Part shown: piece after piece, positions 1 through 6,843 of the stretch
Position numbering within the stretch: the first letter of the stretch is position 1
Layout of the letters: every line of letters starts with the position of its first letter
NCBI RefSeq assembly: GCF_023704175.1
Contig: NZ_CP084530.1
Location: forward strand, 3,335,001-3,399,000
From: Paenibacillus sp. YPG26
GTDB taxonomy: Bacteria; Bacillota; Bacilli; Paenibacillales; Paenibacillaceae
Direction of reading: 5' to 3'
Length of the DNA stretch: 64,000 bases
Position numbers and translations under genes: made by a program
The notes under the pieces: model-generated
The model's database searches: none
The model's input: the letters and a program-made list of their open reading frames with translations, nothing else
Told to the model about the DNA's origin: nothing

Positions 1-48
1 AGCCTGGGACCTTTTCAGATGAGCACCAAATGAGCGTAAAGATAACAT
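1..48 (-). CDS. 5' end of an unidentified gene, cut by the window edge
   Basis: An ATG at 48-46 on the minus strand is preceded, six bases upstream, by a perfect AAGGAGGT ribosome binding site (62-55). The reading frame stays open to the window edge and gives only 16 residues (MLSLRSFGAHLKRSQA). It is divergent from pdaB. Sixteen residues are too few to assign a family, so the call rests on the ribosome binding site and start codon alone. Confidence 0.4.
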   Translation of the reverse strand, partial: MLSLRSFGAHLKRSQA

Positions 49-81
49 GGATTGACCTCCTTAACCTTTTGTTCATGGTTG

Positions 82-111
82 TAATATTGTCCTGCGGTAC
101 GAGCATAGATT
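82..111 (+). promoter_or_regulatory. Candidate sigma-E promoter of pdaB
   Basis: TAATATT (82-88) fits the sigma-E -35 consensus and is followed after 15 bases by CATAGATT (104-111), a 6 of 8 match to the sigma-E -10 box. It lies about 65 bp before the probable pdaB ATG. Mother-cell expression of pdaB is known in B. subtilis, so the match is biologically sensible, but it is a motif match only. Confidence 0.5.
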
Positions 112-174
112 GTACAAAGTGAATTAGAGCTTGTGCGAATTCATTATTCTGAAGACGAGAGGGGTTTCAAGAGC

Positions 175-981
175 ATGAATAATTTCTTCTATGTCTTGAA
201 CGGGAAGAAAATAAAAAGGTTCTTCTTTGTTTTCGCGGCTGCCCTGTTCGCCGCAGGTGTGATTTACGTGGAAAGTGATAATATTACTGTCTTCTCGGAA
301 GGCAGTCCTTCGGCCGTATACAGTGTATCGACGGATAAGAAGATTATTGCTCTAACTTTTGATATCAGCTGGGGAGACAAACGTACAGAGCCCATACTTA
401 AAGTGCTGAAGGAGAAAGGAGTCCAAAACGCAACCTTCTTCCTCTCTTCCCCTTGGAGCAAAACGCATCCGGAAATCGTCAAGGCCATCCAAGCAGAGGG
501 TTACGAAATTGGCAGTCATGGGCACAAACACACCAATTATAGCGGGCTAAAAGAAGAGGAGATCAAAGAGCAGCTCAAGACTGCTCACTCTATACTAACC
601 GATCTTACAGGTAAAGAACCCAAGCTGCTTCGTCTGCCGAACGGGGATTTTGATAAAAAGGTGCTGAAGGTGGCTGACGAGCTTGGTTACAAGGTCATCC
701 AATGGGACACGGACTCCCAGGACTGGATGAACAAAGGAGTAGATACGATTGTGAACCGCGTAGTTACAAAGTCTCATCCCGGAGATATCGTGCTGCTTCA
801 TGCCAGCGATTCCAGCAAGCAGACTCATGAAGCCCTTCCTGTAATTATTGATGAGCTCCGTAAAAAAGGATACGAGTTCGTTACTGTCTCTGAGCTGCTG
901 AACCAATCCAGTGCAAAAGGATCTGAGGTCCGGGATCAGACCTGGGTCGATCAGCAGTTGAATACGGCAGCAGGCCTGTGA
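175..981 (+). CDS. pdaB: Polysaccharide deacetylase PdaB, sporulation-specific
   Basis: A membrane-anchored polysaccharide deacetylase of the NodB (CE4) fold. PdaB is needed for stability of mature spores in Bacillus, although its exact substrate is debated. The chosen ATG at 175 gives a 268-residue product starting MNNFFYVLNGKK, as in the family; an in-frame GTG at 133 is possible but lacks a good ribosome binding site. A single N-terminal membrane segment (FFFVFAAALFAAGVIYV) is followed by the deacetylase core: LTFDISWG (motif 1), GSHGHKHTNY (metal-binding histidines), LRLPNGDFD, QWDTDSQDW and IVLLHASD. The one-gene unit is divergent from the truncated gene at the left edge and convergent with kbaA, with a terminator directly after the stop. 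Confidence 0.93.
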   Translation: MNNFFYVLNGKKIKRFFFVFAAALFAAGVIYVESDNITVFSEGSPSAVYSVSTDKKIIALTFDISWGDKRTEPILKVLKEKGVQNATFFLSSPWSKTHPEIVKAIQAEGYEIGSHGHKHTNYSGLKEEEIKEQLKTAHSILTDLTGKEPKLLRLPNGDFDKKVLKVADELGYKVIQWDTDSQDWMNKGVDTIVNRVVTKSHPGDIVLLHASDSSKQTHEALPVIIDELRKKGYEFVTVSELLNQSSAKGSEVRDQTWVDQQLNTAAGL

Positions 982-999
982 CTAAAATTGTAAAGCCAG

Positions 1000-1026
1000 G
1001 ACCCAGCCTTTACGGTGGGTCTTTTT
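1000..1026 (+). terminator. Rho-independent terminator of pdaB
   Basis: GACCCA (1000-1005) pairs with TGGGTC (1016-1021), followed by five T. It begins 18 bases after the pdaB stop. Confidence 0.8.
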
Positions 1027-1060
1027 GTGCGCTGCCTGTACATAATTGCCCTATTCATGC

Positions 1061-1085
1061 ACAAAAGCCCGGCAAAGTGCCGAGC
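1061..1085 (-). terminator. Rho-independent terminator of kbaA
   Basis: On the minus strand, GCTCGGCA pairs with TGCCGGGC around a CTT loop, followed by TTTTG. It lies just downstream of the kbaA stop at 1102. Confidence 0.75.
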
Positions 1086-1101
1086 TTCAAGGTTGTGTGA
1101 A

Positions 1102-1686
1102 TTAAGCATTCCTCTTCACTAACTTATGTAGGAGCAGAATCTGATATGCATTACATGCTATCAAAGGAACAAGGATCAGGGTTGTAGCAAAATTAACCTG
1201 GATCTTGAGTACACCCACCATTTCGATGATGGTACAGGCTATCATGAAAAACAAGGTTGGAATCCAAGCATTCGAGTTCGTTGCCTTGGCCTTGAAATAA
1301 GCAACTGCTGCGGCCACCAGAAGAATAATAATGCCCAAGACAATATCTGTCTTGTCCCCCGCCTCCCCGCTAACAAAAATACGGAAGAACATCAGCTCAA
1401 GCAGCGCCAACGCGGTAAGAACCAGCTGAACATACTGCCAAGTTCGTCTTGAGAATACACCCGTTCCCATATAATTCATCATAAGGTAAGCGAAGAAGCC
1501 CATCTGGGAGTACACACTTACCATAATCCCCACGCCCAGAAGTATGCCGATATAAATAAAAAAGTCTGCTGTATTCTTAAATCCGGTACCTTGACTTAGC
1601 TTGAGGATCTCCCCCGCAATAAGTGCGCAGCCCGCGCCTACTGCAAGCGTTGTCCAAAATAAATATAACCATCTTTTCAAATTCAA
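1102..1686 (-). CDS. kbaA: KinB-signalling pathway activation protein KbaA
   Basis: An integral membrane protein of the KbaA family, which in B. subtilis promotes activity of the sporulation kinase KinB and so feeds the phosphorelay to Spo0A. The protein is about 194 residues with roughly six hydrophobic segments and few long soluble stretches. The probable start is a TTG at 1686 (MNLKRWLYLFW), because a GGGGGG stretch lies nine bases upstream; a GTG at 1704 would add six residues. It sits between pdaB and gerD as in Bacillus, but convergent with the first and divergent from the second. The call relies on family resemblance plus this gene order. Confidence 0.85.
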   Translation of the reverse strand: MNLKRWLYLFWTTLAVGAGCALIAGEILKLSQGTGFKNTADFFIYIGILLGVGIMVSVYSQMGFFAYLMMNYMGTGVFSRRTWQYVQLVLTALALLELMFFRIFVSGEAGDKTDIVLGIIILLVAAAVAYFKAKATNSNAWIPTLFFMIACTIIEMVGVLKIQVNFATTLILVPLIACNAYQILLLHKLVKRNA

Positions 1687-1754
1687 TGTTGTATCGCCCC
1701 CCACTTCGATTTATTTTACCAACGTTTATGACAAAAAACCATGCCCTTACCGAA

Positions 1755-1783
1755 CATAATTCCTATTTGACGATCACATACTA
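1755..1783 (+). promoter_or_regulatory. Candidate sigma-G promoter of gerD
   Basis: CATA (1755-1758) is followed after exactly 18 bases by CATACTA (1777-1783). This fits the forespore sigma-G pattern HATR-18-CATNHTA. It ends 34 bp before the gerD start. gerD is a forespore gene in Bacillus, which supports the reading. Confidence 0.6.
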
Positions 1784-1817
1784 CCAGCAATGATAATTAG
1801 AAGGAGGCCAGGCACGG

Positions 1818-2630
1818 ATGAAATGGACGAGATTCCGCTCATTATTGTGTATTGTATGTATGATTATTCTCCCGCTTACTGCATGCGGTTCAGATCAGGG
1901 ATCCTCCTCTTCGCAAGGCGGGGGATATAAAGACACTAAGACGATGGTTCTTGATATTCTTAAGACAGACGATGGTAAAAAAGCAATCATGGAAGCATTA
2001 AGCTCCGGAGGACAGGGAAGCAGTGGTGGTGGAAGCAGCGGTGGCGGCGAGGGCGGTGGAGAATCAGGCTCCGGGGGCGAATCGGGCTCTTCTGGTGGTG
2101 AAGGTTCTGGTTCTGGCTCTGGCGGAAGCCCAGGGATCAAAATGCTTCTCGCGCCTCAGACTGCAGACCAGGTTCGAACTGCGGTAAAGGACACCATCAC
2201 CTCCCCGGAATATAAAAAGGAAATCGAGAAAATCATGACGGATCCCAAGTTTGCCGGTGATTTCGCAAAAGTGATCAATTCTCAAAGTAAGCAGCTTCAC
2301 ATGCAGCTGATTAAAGATCCAACTTATCAGAAGTCTGTAAGTGAAATTATGAAGTCCCCCGAGATTTCAAAAATGTTCCTTGATCTGATGAAAACACCGG
2401 ATTACCGGAAGCAATCCATGACTGTCATGCAGGAATCCATGCAGAGTCCTTTGTTCAAGATGGAGGTTATGGACTTACTAAAAACAGTGGTTCAGGAACA
2501 ATTAATACCTAAAGTCGAAAAACAATCTGGCGGTGAGCAAGGTGAAGGCGGCGGCCAAGGAGATAACCAGTCAAAACAGAGTAATGGCGGAGGCGGGGGA
2601 AGTAAAGGTGGCGGGGGCGGCGGAAGTTAG
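1818..2630 (+). CDS. gerD: Spore germination lipoprotein GerD
   Basis: GerD is a forespore lipoprotein that clusters nutrient germinant receptors in the spore inner membrane into the germinosome. The 270-residue product begins with a lipoprotein signal peptide ending in the lipobox LTAC, with Cys at about residue 23. A strong AAGGAGG precedes the ATG. The conserved alpha-helical core lies at about residues 113-235. Two low-complexity Gly/Ser/Glu tracts flank it: about residues 63-110, and a glycine-rich tail from about 238 to the end. These spacer-like tracts make the protein longer than the roughly 185-residue B. subtilis GerD. The gene is alone on the plus strand, divergent from kbaA and convergent with salA. 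Confidence 0.9.
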   Translation: MKWTRFRSLLCIVCMIILPLTACGSDQGSSSSQGGGYKDTKTMVLDILKTDDGKKAIMEALSSGGQGSSGGGSSGGGEGGGESGSGGESGSSGGEGSGSGSGGSPGIKMLLAPQTADQVRTAVKDTITSPEYKKEIEKIMTDPKFAGDFAKVINSQSKQLHMQLIKDPTYQKSVSEIMKSPEISKMFLDLMKTPDYRKQSMTVMQESMQSPLFKMEVMDLLKTVVQEQLIPKVEKQSGGEQGEGGGQGDNQSKQSNGGGGGSKGGGGGGS

Positions 2631-2672
2631 CTAAGCCGGTCCGTTAGACGAGCCTGTCCAATCAATGGATTA

Positions 2673-2709
2673 TAAAAAAACAAGGCTGGCCCAAAGGGTC
2701 AGTCTTGTT
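2673..2709 (-). terminator. Rho-independent terminator overlapping the salA stop codon
   Basis: On the minus strand a 14-base arm (2709-2696) pairs, with three mismatches or wobbles, with 2692-2679 around the small AAA/TTT loop, followed by seven T (2679-2673). The salA stop codon (2701-2699) lies inside the 5' arm. Without a T run on the plus strand it would be only a weak stop for gerD. Confidence 0.8.
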
Positions 2710-3796
2710 CGCACTTCTGGATGATTTGATCCGCCACGTCCGCATAGATATGGCCTGTACTGCTGTTCTCTTTGTATACCGAAGGTGAATAATCAGCCTC
2801 CGAAATGTGGTTATCCGGTGCTCCAAGAGGGATTTGGGCAAGCAGCTCGCTGTGAAGATCCTCCGCCAGCTTGGCTCCTCCGCCACGCCCGAATATATAA
2901 TCACGCTTCCCGCAGTCCGAACATTCATAATACGCCATGTTCTCTACTACGCCGAGCACCTCATGTTTGGTCTGTACAGCCATCGCCCCAGCTCTTGCGG
3001 CTACAAATGCGGCCGTTGCATGAGGTGTGGTTACAATAACCTCCCGGCTCTGTGGCAGCATTTGATGCACATCCAGAGCGATGTCACCCGTTCCTGGCGG
3101 GAGATCAAGAAGAAGGTAGTCCAGTTCTCCCCAACTCACATCGGTCAAGAATTGACGAAGCATCTTCCCTAGCATAGGTCCCCGCCAGATTACCGGGCTG
3201 TTCTCCTGGATGAAGAATCCCATGGACATGACCTTCACACCATAGCGTTCAACTGGCTTGATCGCACCATCCAGTACCACAGGAGATTCTTCAATCCCCA
3301 TCATATCAGGCACACTGAATCCGTATATATCCGCATCAATCAAGCCGACCTTCTTCCCCTTGCGGGCAAGGGCTACAGCCAGATTAACGGTTACCGTAGA
3401 CTTACCCACCCCGCCTTTACCGCTGGCTATGGCAATAAAATTCACCTTAGACTCCGGGTCAAGCAGCGGCAGTTCCTCCAGGCCCTCTCCCCGCCCTTTA
3501 AATCTTTCGGCGGATGAATCTGGCTGCTGGATACCTGCCTCTTTCTTCTCCTGCTCAGAGGCTTCCCGGAAGCGGATGTGCACATCTCCCGCTCCAGCTG
3601 AAGCGAGCCTGTCTTTGATTTGGTGCTCAAGCGTGGACTTTGTCTCCTCATTCGGCTTGGCACACACAACGGTGAGTGATACGCGATCTTCCTTAACCAG
3701 GATGTCCCGAATCCATTGTAGTCCGACTAAGCTCGTCTTAGTTGCAGGCTCCAGAACTTCACGCAGCGCTTCCTGTACTTGTTCTCTTGATAACAA
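2699..3796 (-). CDS. salA: Mrp/NBP35-family P-loop ATPase (SalA/ApbC)
   Basis: A MinD/Mrp-like ATPase related to iron-sulfur cluster carriers. In B. subtilis the orthologue at this position, SalA, also affects scoC expression and exoprotease output. An N-terminal MIP18-like (DUF59) domain covers about residues 1-90. A linker follows, then the deviant Walker A motif SGKGGVGKSTVTVNLA near residue 125, DADIYGFSVPDMMG (switch region) and DLPPGTGDIALD. A CxxC pair in YECSDCGKRD is typical of cluster-binding Mrp proteins. The start is taken as TTG at 3796 (MLSREQVQEAL), six bases after GAGGTG; a GTG at 3805 is the upstream alternative. It follows cwlD, as in Bacillus. Confidence 0.88.
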   Translation of the reverse strand: MLSREQVQEALREVLEPATKTSLVGLQWIRDILVKEDRVSLTVVCAKPNEETKSTLEHQIKDRLASAGAGDVHIRFREASEQEKKEAGIQQPDSSAERFKGRGEGLEELPLLDPESKVNFIAIASGKGGVGKSTVTVNLAVALARKGKKVGLIDADIYGFSVPDMMGIEESPVVLDGAIKPVERYGVKVMSMGFFIQENSPVIWRGPMLGKMLRQFLTDVSWGELDYLLLDLPPGTGDIALDVHQMLPQSREVIVTTPHATAAFVAARAGAMAVQTKHEVLGVVENMAYYECSDCGKRDYIFGRGGGAKLAEDLHSELLAQIPLGAPDNHISEADYSPSVYKENSSTGHIYADVADQIIQKCEQD

Positions 3797-3858
3797 TATT
3801 AGCACCTCGACTTTATCTCAGAGATCTATGTCCTAGTGATACTTCGTCCATTATACCA

Positions 3859-4632
3859 CTATGAGGCGCCTTCTGCGGAAGAGCCGGTTTTCTCACCTGA
3901 ACTGTATCTAAGAATGCCTTTGTAAATGGATGCGGCCACTTTGCGTTGATATTCCTGCTCACCCAGCAGCTTCGACTCCAGCGGATGTGACAGAAAGCCC
4001 ACCTCGACAAGGATTGAGGGAATCTTCAATGATTGCAGGATATAAATATGATCCGCACTCTTGGCCACCCGGTCCGTGTTCTCCAGGTTCCGTCTAAGCT
4101 CCTGCTGAACCAGATCAGCAAGGACTCCGCTCTCTACCTGCTTGCCCGGGTAGAACGTCTGGGCACCGCTCCACCTGTCCGAGGGAAAGCTGTTCATATG
4201 AATGCTGACAAACATTTTGGCTTCCTTCTCTTCAATAAAACGAAGCCGCTGCTGCAAATCCTCGGTCTTCCGCTTACTATACCCTTTGGTGCCAGGATCC
4301 GCTAAGTCCTTATCTTCTTCCCTCGTCATGACCACAATGGCCCCGGCCTGCTGAAGATAGTCACGCAAATACAGCGTAACAGCCAGATTAATATCCTTCT
4401 CAATCAATCCCTGCTTGCTAACAGCTCCTCCGTCCACTCCCCCATGTCCGGCATCCAGAGCGATTACCTGTCCTGCCAGCGGAAGACCCCAATAGTTCCA
4501 GGCCTTGGAGGAGGATGGCACCTCATAAGCTGCTATCCCAATTACAAGTGCCAGCAGAGCAAGTCCAATCAGAGCCCGCTTAATTAGGCTCAGCTGTATC
4601 CAGACCGTAACCTGATCCTTCCGTTGTCTCAT
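3859..4632 (-). CDS. cwlD: Spore cortex N-acetylmuramoyl-L-alanine amidase CwlD
   Basis: CwlD removes peptide side chains from muramic acid so that PdaA can form muramic delta-lactam in spore cortex. The product is 257 residues, with one N-terminal membrane segment (about residues 15-35) and an Amidase_3 domain. Visible zinc ligands and motifs are LDAGHGGVDGGA, the Glu in LIEKDIN, FVSIHMNSF and the catalytic region ILVEVGFLSHP. The ATG at 4632 is preferred; a TTG directly before it is also in frame. Its ribosome binding site GGAGGTGG lies in one arm of the long hairpin that ends the sat unit, and a sigma-E-like promoter overlaps the same hairpin. Confidence 0.92.
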   Translation of the reverse strand: MRQRKDQVTVWIQLSLIKRALIGLALLALVIGIAAYEVPSSSKAWNYWGLPLAGQVIALDAGHGGVDGGAVSKQGLIEKDINLAVTLYLRDYLQQAGAIVVMTREEDKDLADPGTKGYSKRKTEDLQQRLRFIEEKEAKMFVSIHMNSFPSDRWSGAQTFYPGKQVESGVLADLVQQELRRNLENTDRVAKSADHIYILQSLKIPSILVEVGFLSHPLESKLLGEQEYQRKVAASIYKGILRYSSGEKTGSSAEGAS

Positions 4633-4640
4633 CAAAAAAG

Positions 4641-4692
4641 TCCACCTCCGTACCCATAAATGATTCTAATCATCTATATGGGACGAGGTGGA
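4641..4692. terminator. Long inverted repeat between sat and cwlD
   Basis: TCCACCTC-GT-CCCATA (left arm, 4641-4658, with single-base bulges) pairs with 4677-4692, and an inner ATGATT/AATCAT pair sits in the loop. In the minus direction it is followed by CTTTTTTG, so it can end cysH-sat transcripts. It also covers the cwlD ribosome binding site. Confidence 0.65.
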
Positions 4693-4701
4693 CAAATATA
4701 A
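4673..4701 (-). promoter_or_regulatory. Candidate sigma-E promoter of cwlD
   Basis: On the minus strand TTATATT (4701-4695) is followed after 14 bases by CATATAGA (4680-4673). The spacing is ideal for sigma-E, and the -35 box misses one base; the -10 box is weaker. cwlD is a sigma-E gene in B. subtilis. Confidence 0.45.
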
Positions 4702-4703
4702 CC

Positions 4704-5870
4704 TTAGGAATTGACGTGTTCTTTCATGCCTTCAATCAGGACCTGGGCTACCTCAGGACGTGTGAATTCTGGCGGCGGGCAGACTCCTTCACGCAGAAGT
4801 CCGCGTACTTTGGTTCCCGAGAGCGTCATGTGATCTTCTTTTGGATGCGGGCAGGTCTTGCTTGAAGCCATATTCCCGCAGGTTGTACAAAAGAAGCTGT
4901 GCTCGAAGAACAGCGGTGAAATGCCAAGCTCATCCGCGGTAAAGTTAGAGAAGATCTCCTGGGCTTCGTATGTGCCATAGTAGTCACCTACACCAGCATG
5001 GTCGCGGCCAACGATGAAATGCGTGCATCCGTAGTTTTTACGAACCATGGCATGGAAGATCGCCTCGCGGGGACCAGCATAGCGCATGGCAGCCGGGAAT
5101 ACTCCAAGGAACGCTCTATCTTGTGGATAATAGTGCTTAAGAAGAACCAGGTAACTCTTCATTCGTACGTTAGCCGGCACATCGTCGGACTTGGTCTCAC
5201 CCACAAGCGGGTTCAGGAACAAGCCGTCCACAATCTCCATCGCACTCTTCTGGATGTACTCATGAGCACGGTGGACCGGATTCCGGGTCTGGAAGCCTAC
5301 CACAGTTCTCCAGCCTTTCTCGGCAAATATACGGCGCGTCTCGGATGGAGTGAAGTAGAATTCTTCAAATTTCGCTGGTTGTGGACGGTTCAGGACCTGG
5401 ATAGGTCCCCCAACGTAAGTCGAGGACTTCTCGAAAAGCTTCTTAACCCCCGGATGCTCGAGATCATCAGTCTTGAAGACATTTCTGGCTTCCTCAGATT
5501 GATCTACCTGATAGATACTTTCGACATCAATCAGACCGTAGGTCACCCCGTCTTCCCCGATCAGGGCAACTTTGTCCCCAATTGCAAGCGAAGCGGCATC
5601 AGCCTCATCAACGGCAAGGGTAATTGGAATACTCCAAACGGTTCCATCTGCAAGGCGCATACGACTTACAACTGACTTATAGTCCTCTTCATTAAGAAAT
5701 CCGGTCAACGGGGAGAAGGCGCCCACTCCAATCAGATCCAGGTCAGATATAGCCCAAGAGCTGATCGTCAGAGATTTAAGCTCCTTGGCGGTCTGTAAAA
5801 GCTTGTCCCGTTCATCCCCCTCTACAACACGTTGTACGAGGGTGCCTCCATGCGGCAAAATGGCTGTCAT
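4704..5870 (-). CDS. sat: Sulfate adenylyltransferase (ATP sulfurylase)
   Basis: Catalyses sulfate plus ATP to adenosine 5'-phosphosulfate (APS), the first step of sulfate assimilation. The ATG at 5870 ([15 protein letters not shown]) has an AGGAGCG site 7 bases upstream and gives 388 residues, the usual length for the homo-oligomeric bacterial type. The active-site motifs [10 protein letters not shown] and [12 protein letters not shown] are both present, and a C-terminal Cys cluster (CTTCGN...TCPHP) matches Firmicute forms. It follows cysH by 19 bp, so the pair forms a short operon that makes APS and reduces it to sulfite. No CysC-like kinase domain is fused. Confidence 0.96.
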   Translation of the reverse strand: MTAILPHGGTLVQRVVEGDERDKLLQTAKELKSLTISSWAISDLDLIGVGAFSPLTGFLNEEDYKSVVSRMRLADGTVWSIPITLAVDEADAASLAIGDKVALIGEDGVTYGLIDVESIYQVDQSEEARNVFKTDDLEHPGVKKLFEKSSTYVGGPIQVLNRPQPAKFEEFYFTPSETRRIFAEKGWRTVVGFQTRNPVHRAHEYIQKSAMEIVDGLFLNPLVGETKSDDVPANVRMKSYLVLLKHYYPQDRAFLGVFPAAMRYAGPREAIFHAMVRKNYGCTHFIVGRDHAGVGDYYGTYEAQEIFSNFTADELGISPLFFEHSFFCTTCGNMASSKTCPHPKEDHMTLSGTKVRGLLREGVCPPPEFTRPEVAQVLIEGMKEHVNS

Positions 5871-5889
5871 ATCATTCGCTCCTATTCTA

Positions 5890-6582
5890 TTATTTGTGAA
5901 GTCCACATTCTGTTTTCTCGGAAGTTGCCCAGCGTCCAGCGCGTGGATCTTCACCCGGCATTACAGCGCGTGTGCAGTATTCGCATCCGATACTTGGGAA
6001 GTTCTGATCATGAAGCGGGTTGTAGAGCACATTATTCTCGCGGATGTAATTCCACACATCTTCGGTAGTCCAGTCAGCGATAGGATTGAATTTAATCAAG
6101 CCAAACTTATAATCATATTCCACCTTCTTAGCATTTGCCCGTGTAGGAGCCTGGTCACGGCGAATACCTGTGATCCAAGCATCATAACCCGACAGCACAC
6201 GAGTCAGCGGCTCTACTTTACGGATGTTGCAGCAAGCATTCGGATCACTCAGCCACAATTGGTCACCATGCTGGGCGGCCTGCTCTTCAGGTGTCAATTT
6301 CGGTGATACACGAACAAACTCAATGTTATATTTCTCAGCCATCTTGTCGCGCGTCTCATAGGTTTCTTTGAAATGGAAGTCGGTATCCAGATAAAAAATA
6401 TCTGCCGTGGTGCTGATCTTACGCAGCATATCCACAAGAACTACGTCCTCTGCACCAAAGCTGCAGGCAAAGGTAATGTTAGGAAAAGTCTCAACAGCCC
6501 AAGAAATAATCTCTTGAGGAGTTGCCGTCTCGAGCTCTTCCGCCTTGATCTTGACCAGATCTTCTTTCTCCAACAAATTCAT
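5890..6582 (-). CDS. cysH: Assimilatory APS (phosphoadenylyl-sulfate) reductase
   Basis: A PAPS-reductase-fold enzyme that reduces activated sulfate to sulfite with thioredoxin. The product is 230 residues from the ATG at 6582 ([13 protein letters not shown]), with GGGGGT ahead of it; an upstream in-frame extension has no ribosome binding site. Motifs are [12 protein letters not shown] (PP-loop), [13 protein letters not shown] and [10 protein letters not shown]. The paired cysteines CCNIRK and GCEYCT, plus the C-terminal redox motif TECGLHK, indicate an iron-sulfur-containing enzyme that prefers APS. The lack of a visible APS kinase gene nearby fits. First gene of cysH-sat. Confidence 0.94.
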   Translation of the reverse strand: MNLLEKEDLVKIKAEELETATPQEIISWAVETFPNITFACSFGAEDVVLVDMLRKISTTADIFYLDTDFHFKETYETRDKMAEKYNIEFVRVSPKLTPEEQAAQHGDQLWLSDPNACCNIRKVEPLTRVLSGYDAWITGIRRDQAPTRANAKKVEYDYKFGLIKFNPIADWTTEDVWNYIRENNVLYNPLHDQNFPSIGCEYCTRAVMPGEDPRAGRWATSEKTECGLHK

Positions 6583-6660
6583 ATTGTGTACCCCCAATTG
6601 TGTTGTAATAAAGAAATAAAGTGATAAAGTCCAACTAAACGAATAAGAATTACTGTTAAT

Positions 6661-6688
6661 AGTATAAAACACTTGAAATTGATGTCAA
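6661..6688 (-). promoter_or_regulatory. Sigma-A promoter of cysH-sat
   Basis: TTGACA (6688-6683) and TATACT (6666-6661) are separated by 16 bases, about 80 bp before the cysH ATG. No S-box or T-box structure was recognised in the leader. Confidence 0.75.
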
Positions 6689-6744
6689 TGACTTAGCCGC
6701 AATTCGAATAGAAAACTCACTAAAAAGGGCTGATGCCTGTTAAA

Positions 6745-6790
6745 AAGATAAACACCTCTCCAAATCGTATGCACGACTTAGAGAGGTGTT
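6745..6790 (-). terminator. Rho-independent terminator after the SLH nucleotidase gene
   Basis: AACACCTCTC (6751-6760) is a perfect 10-base complement of GAGAGGTGTT (6781-6790). In the minus direction it is followed by TATCTTTTT. Confidence 0.8.
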
Positions 6791-6843
6791 CAGGAGTAAT
6801 CCTATTTTTGCGAGCTGCGACTGAAGGTGCGTACAGCTTGTGC

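Noticed and set aside
6583..6750. S-box (SAM) riboswitch in front of cysH
   Set aside because: The leader is only about 75 nt from the promoter and lacks the S-box helices and a terminator.
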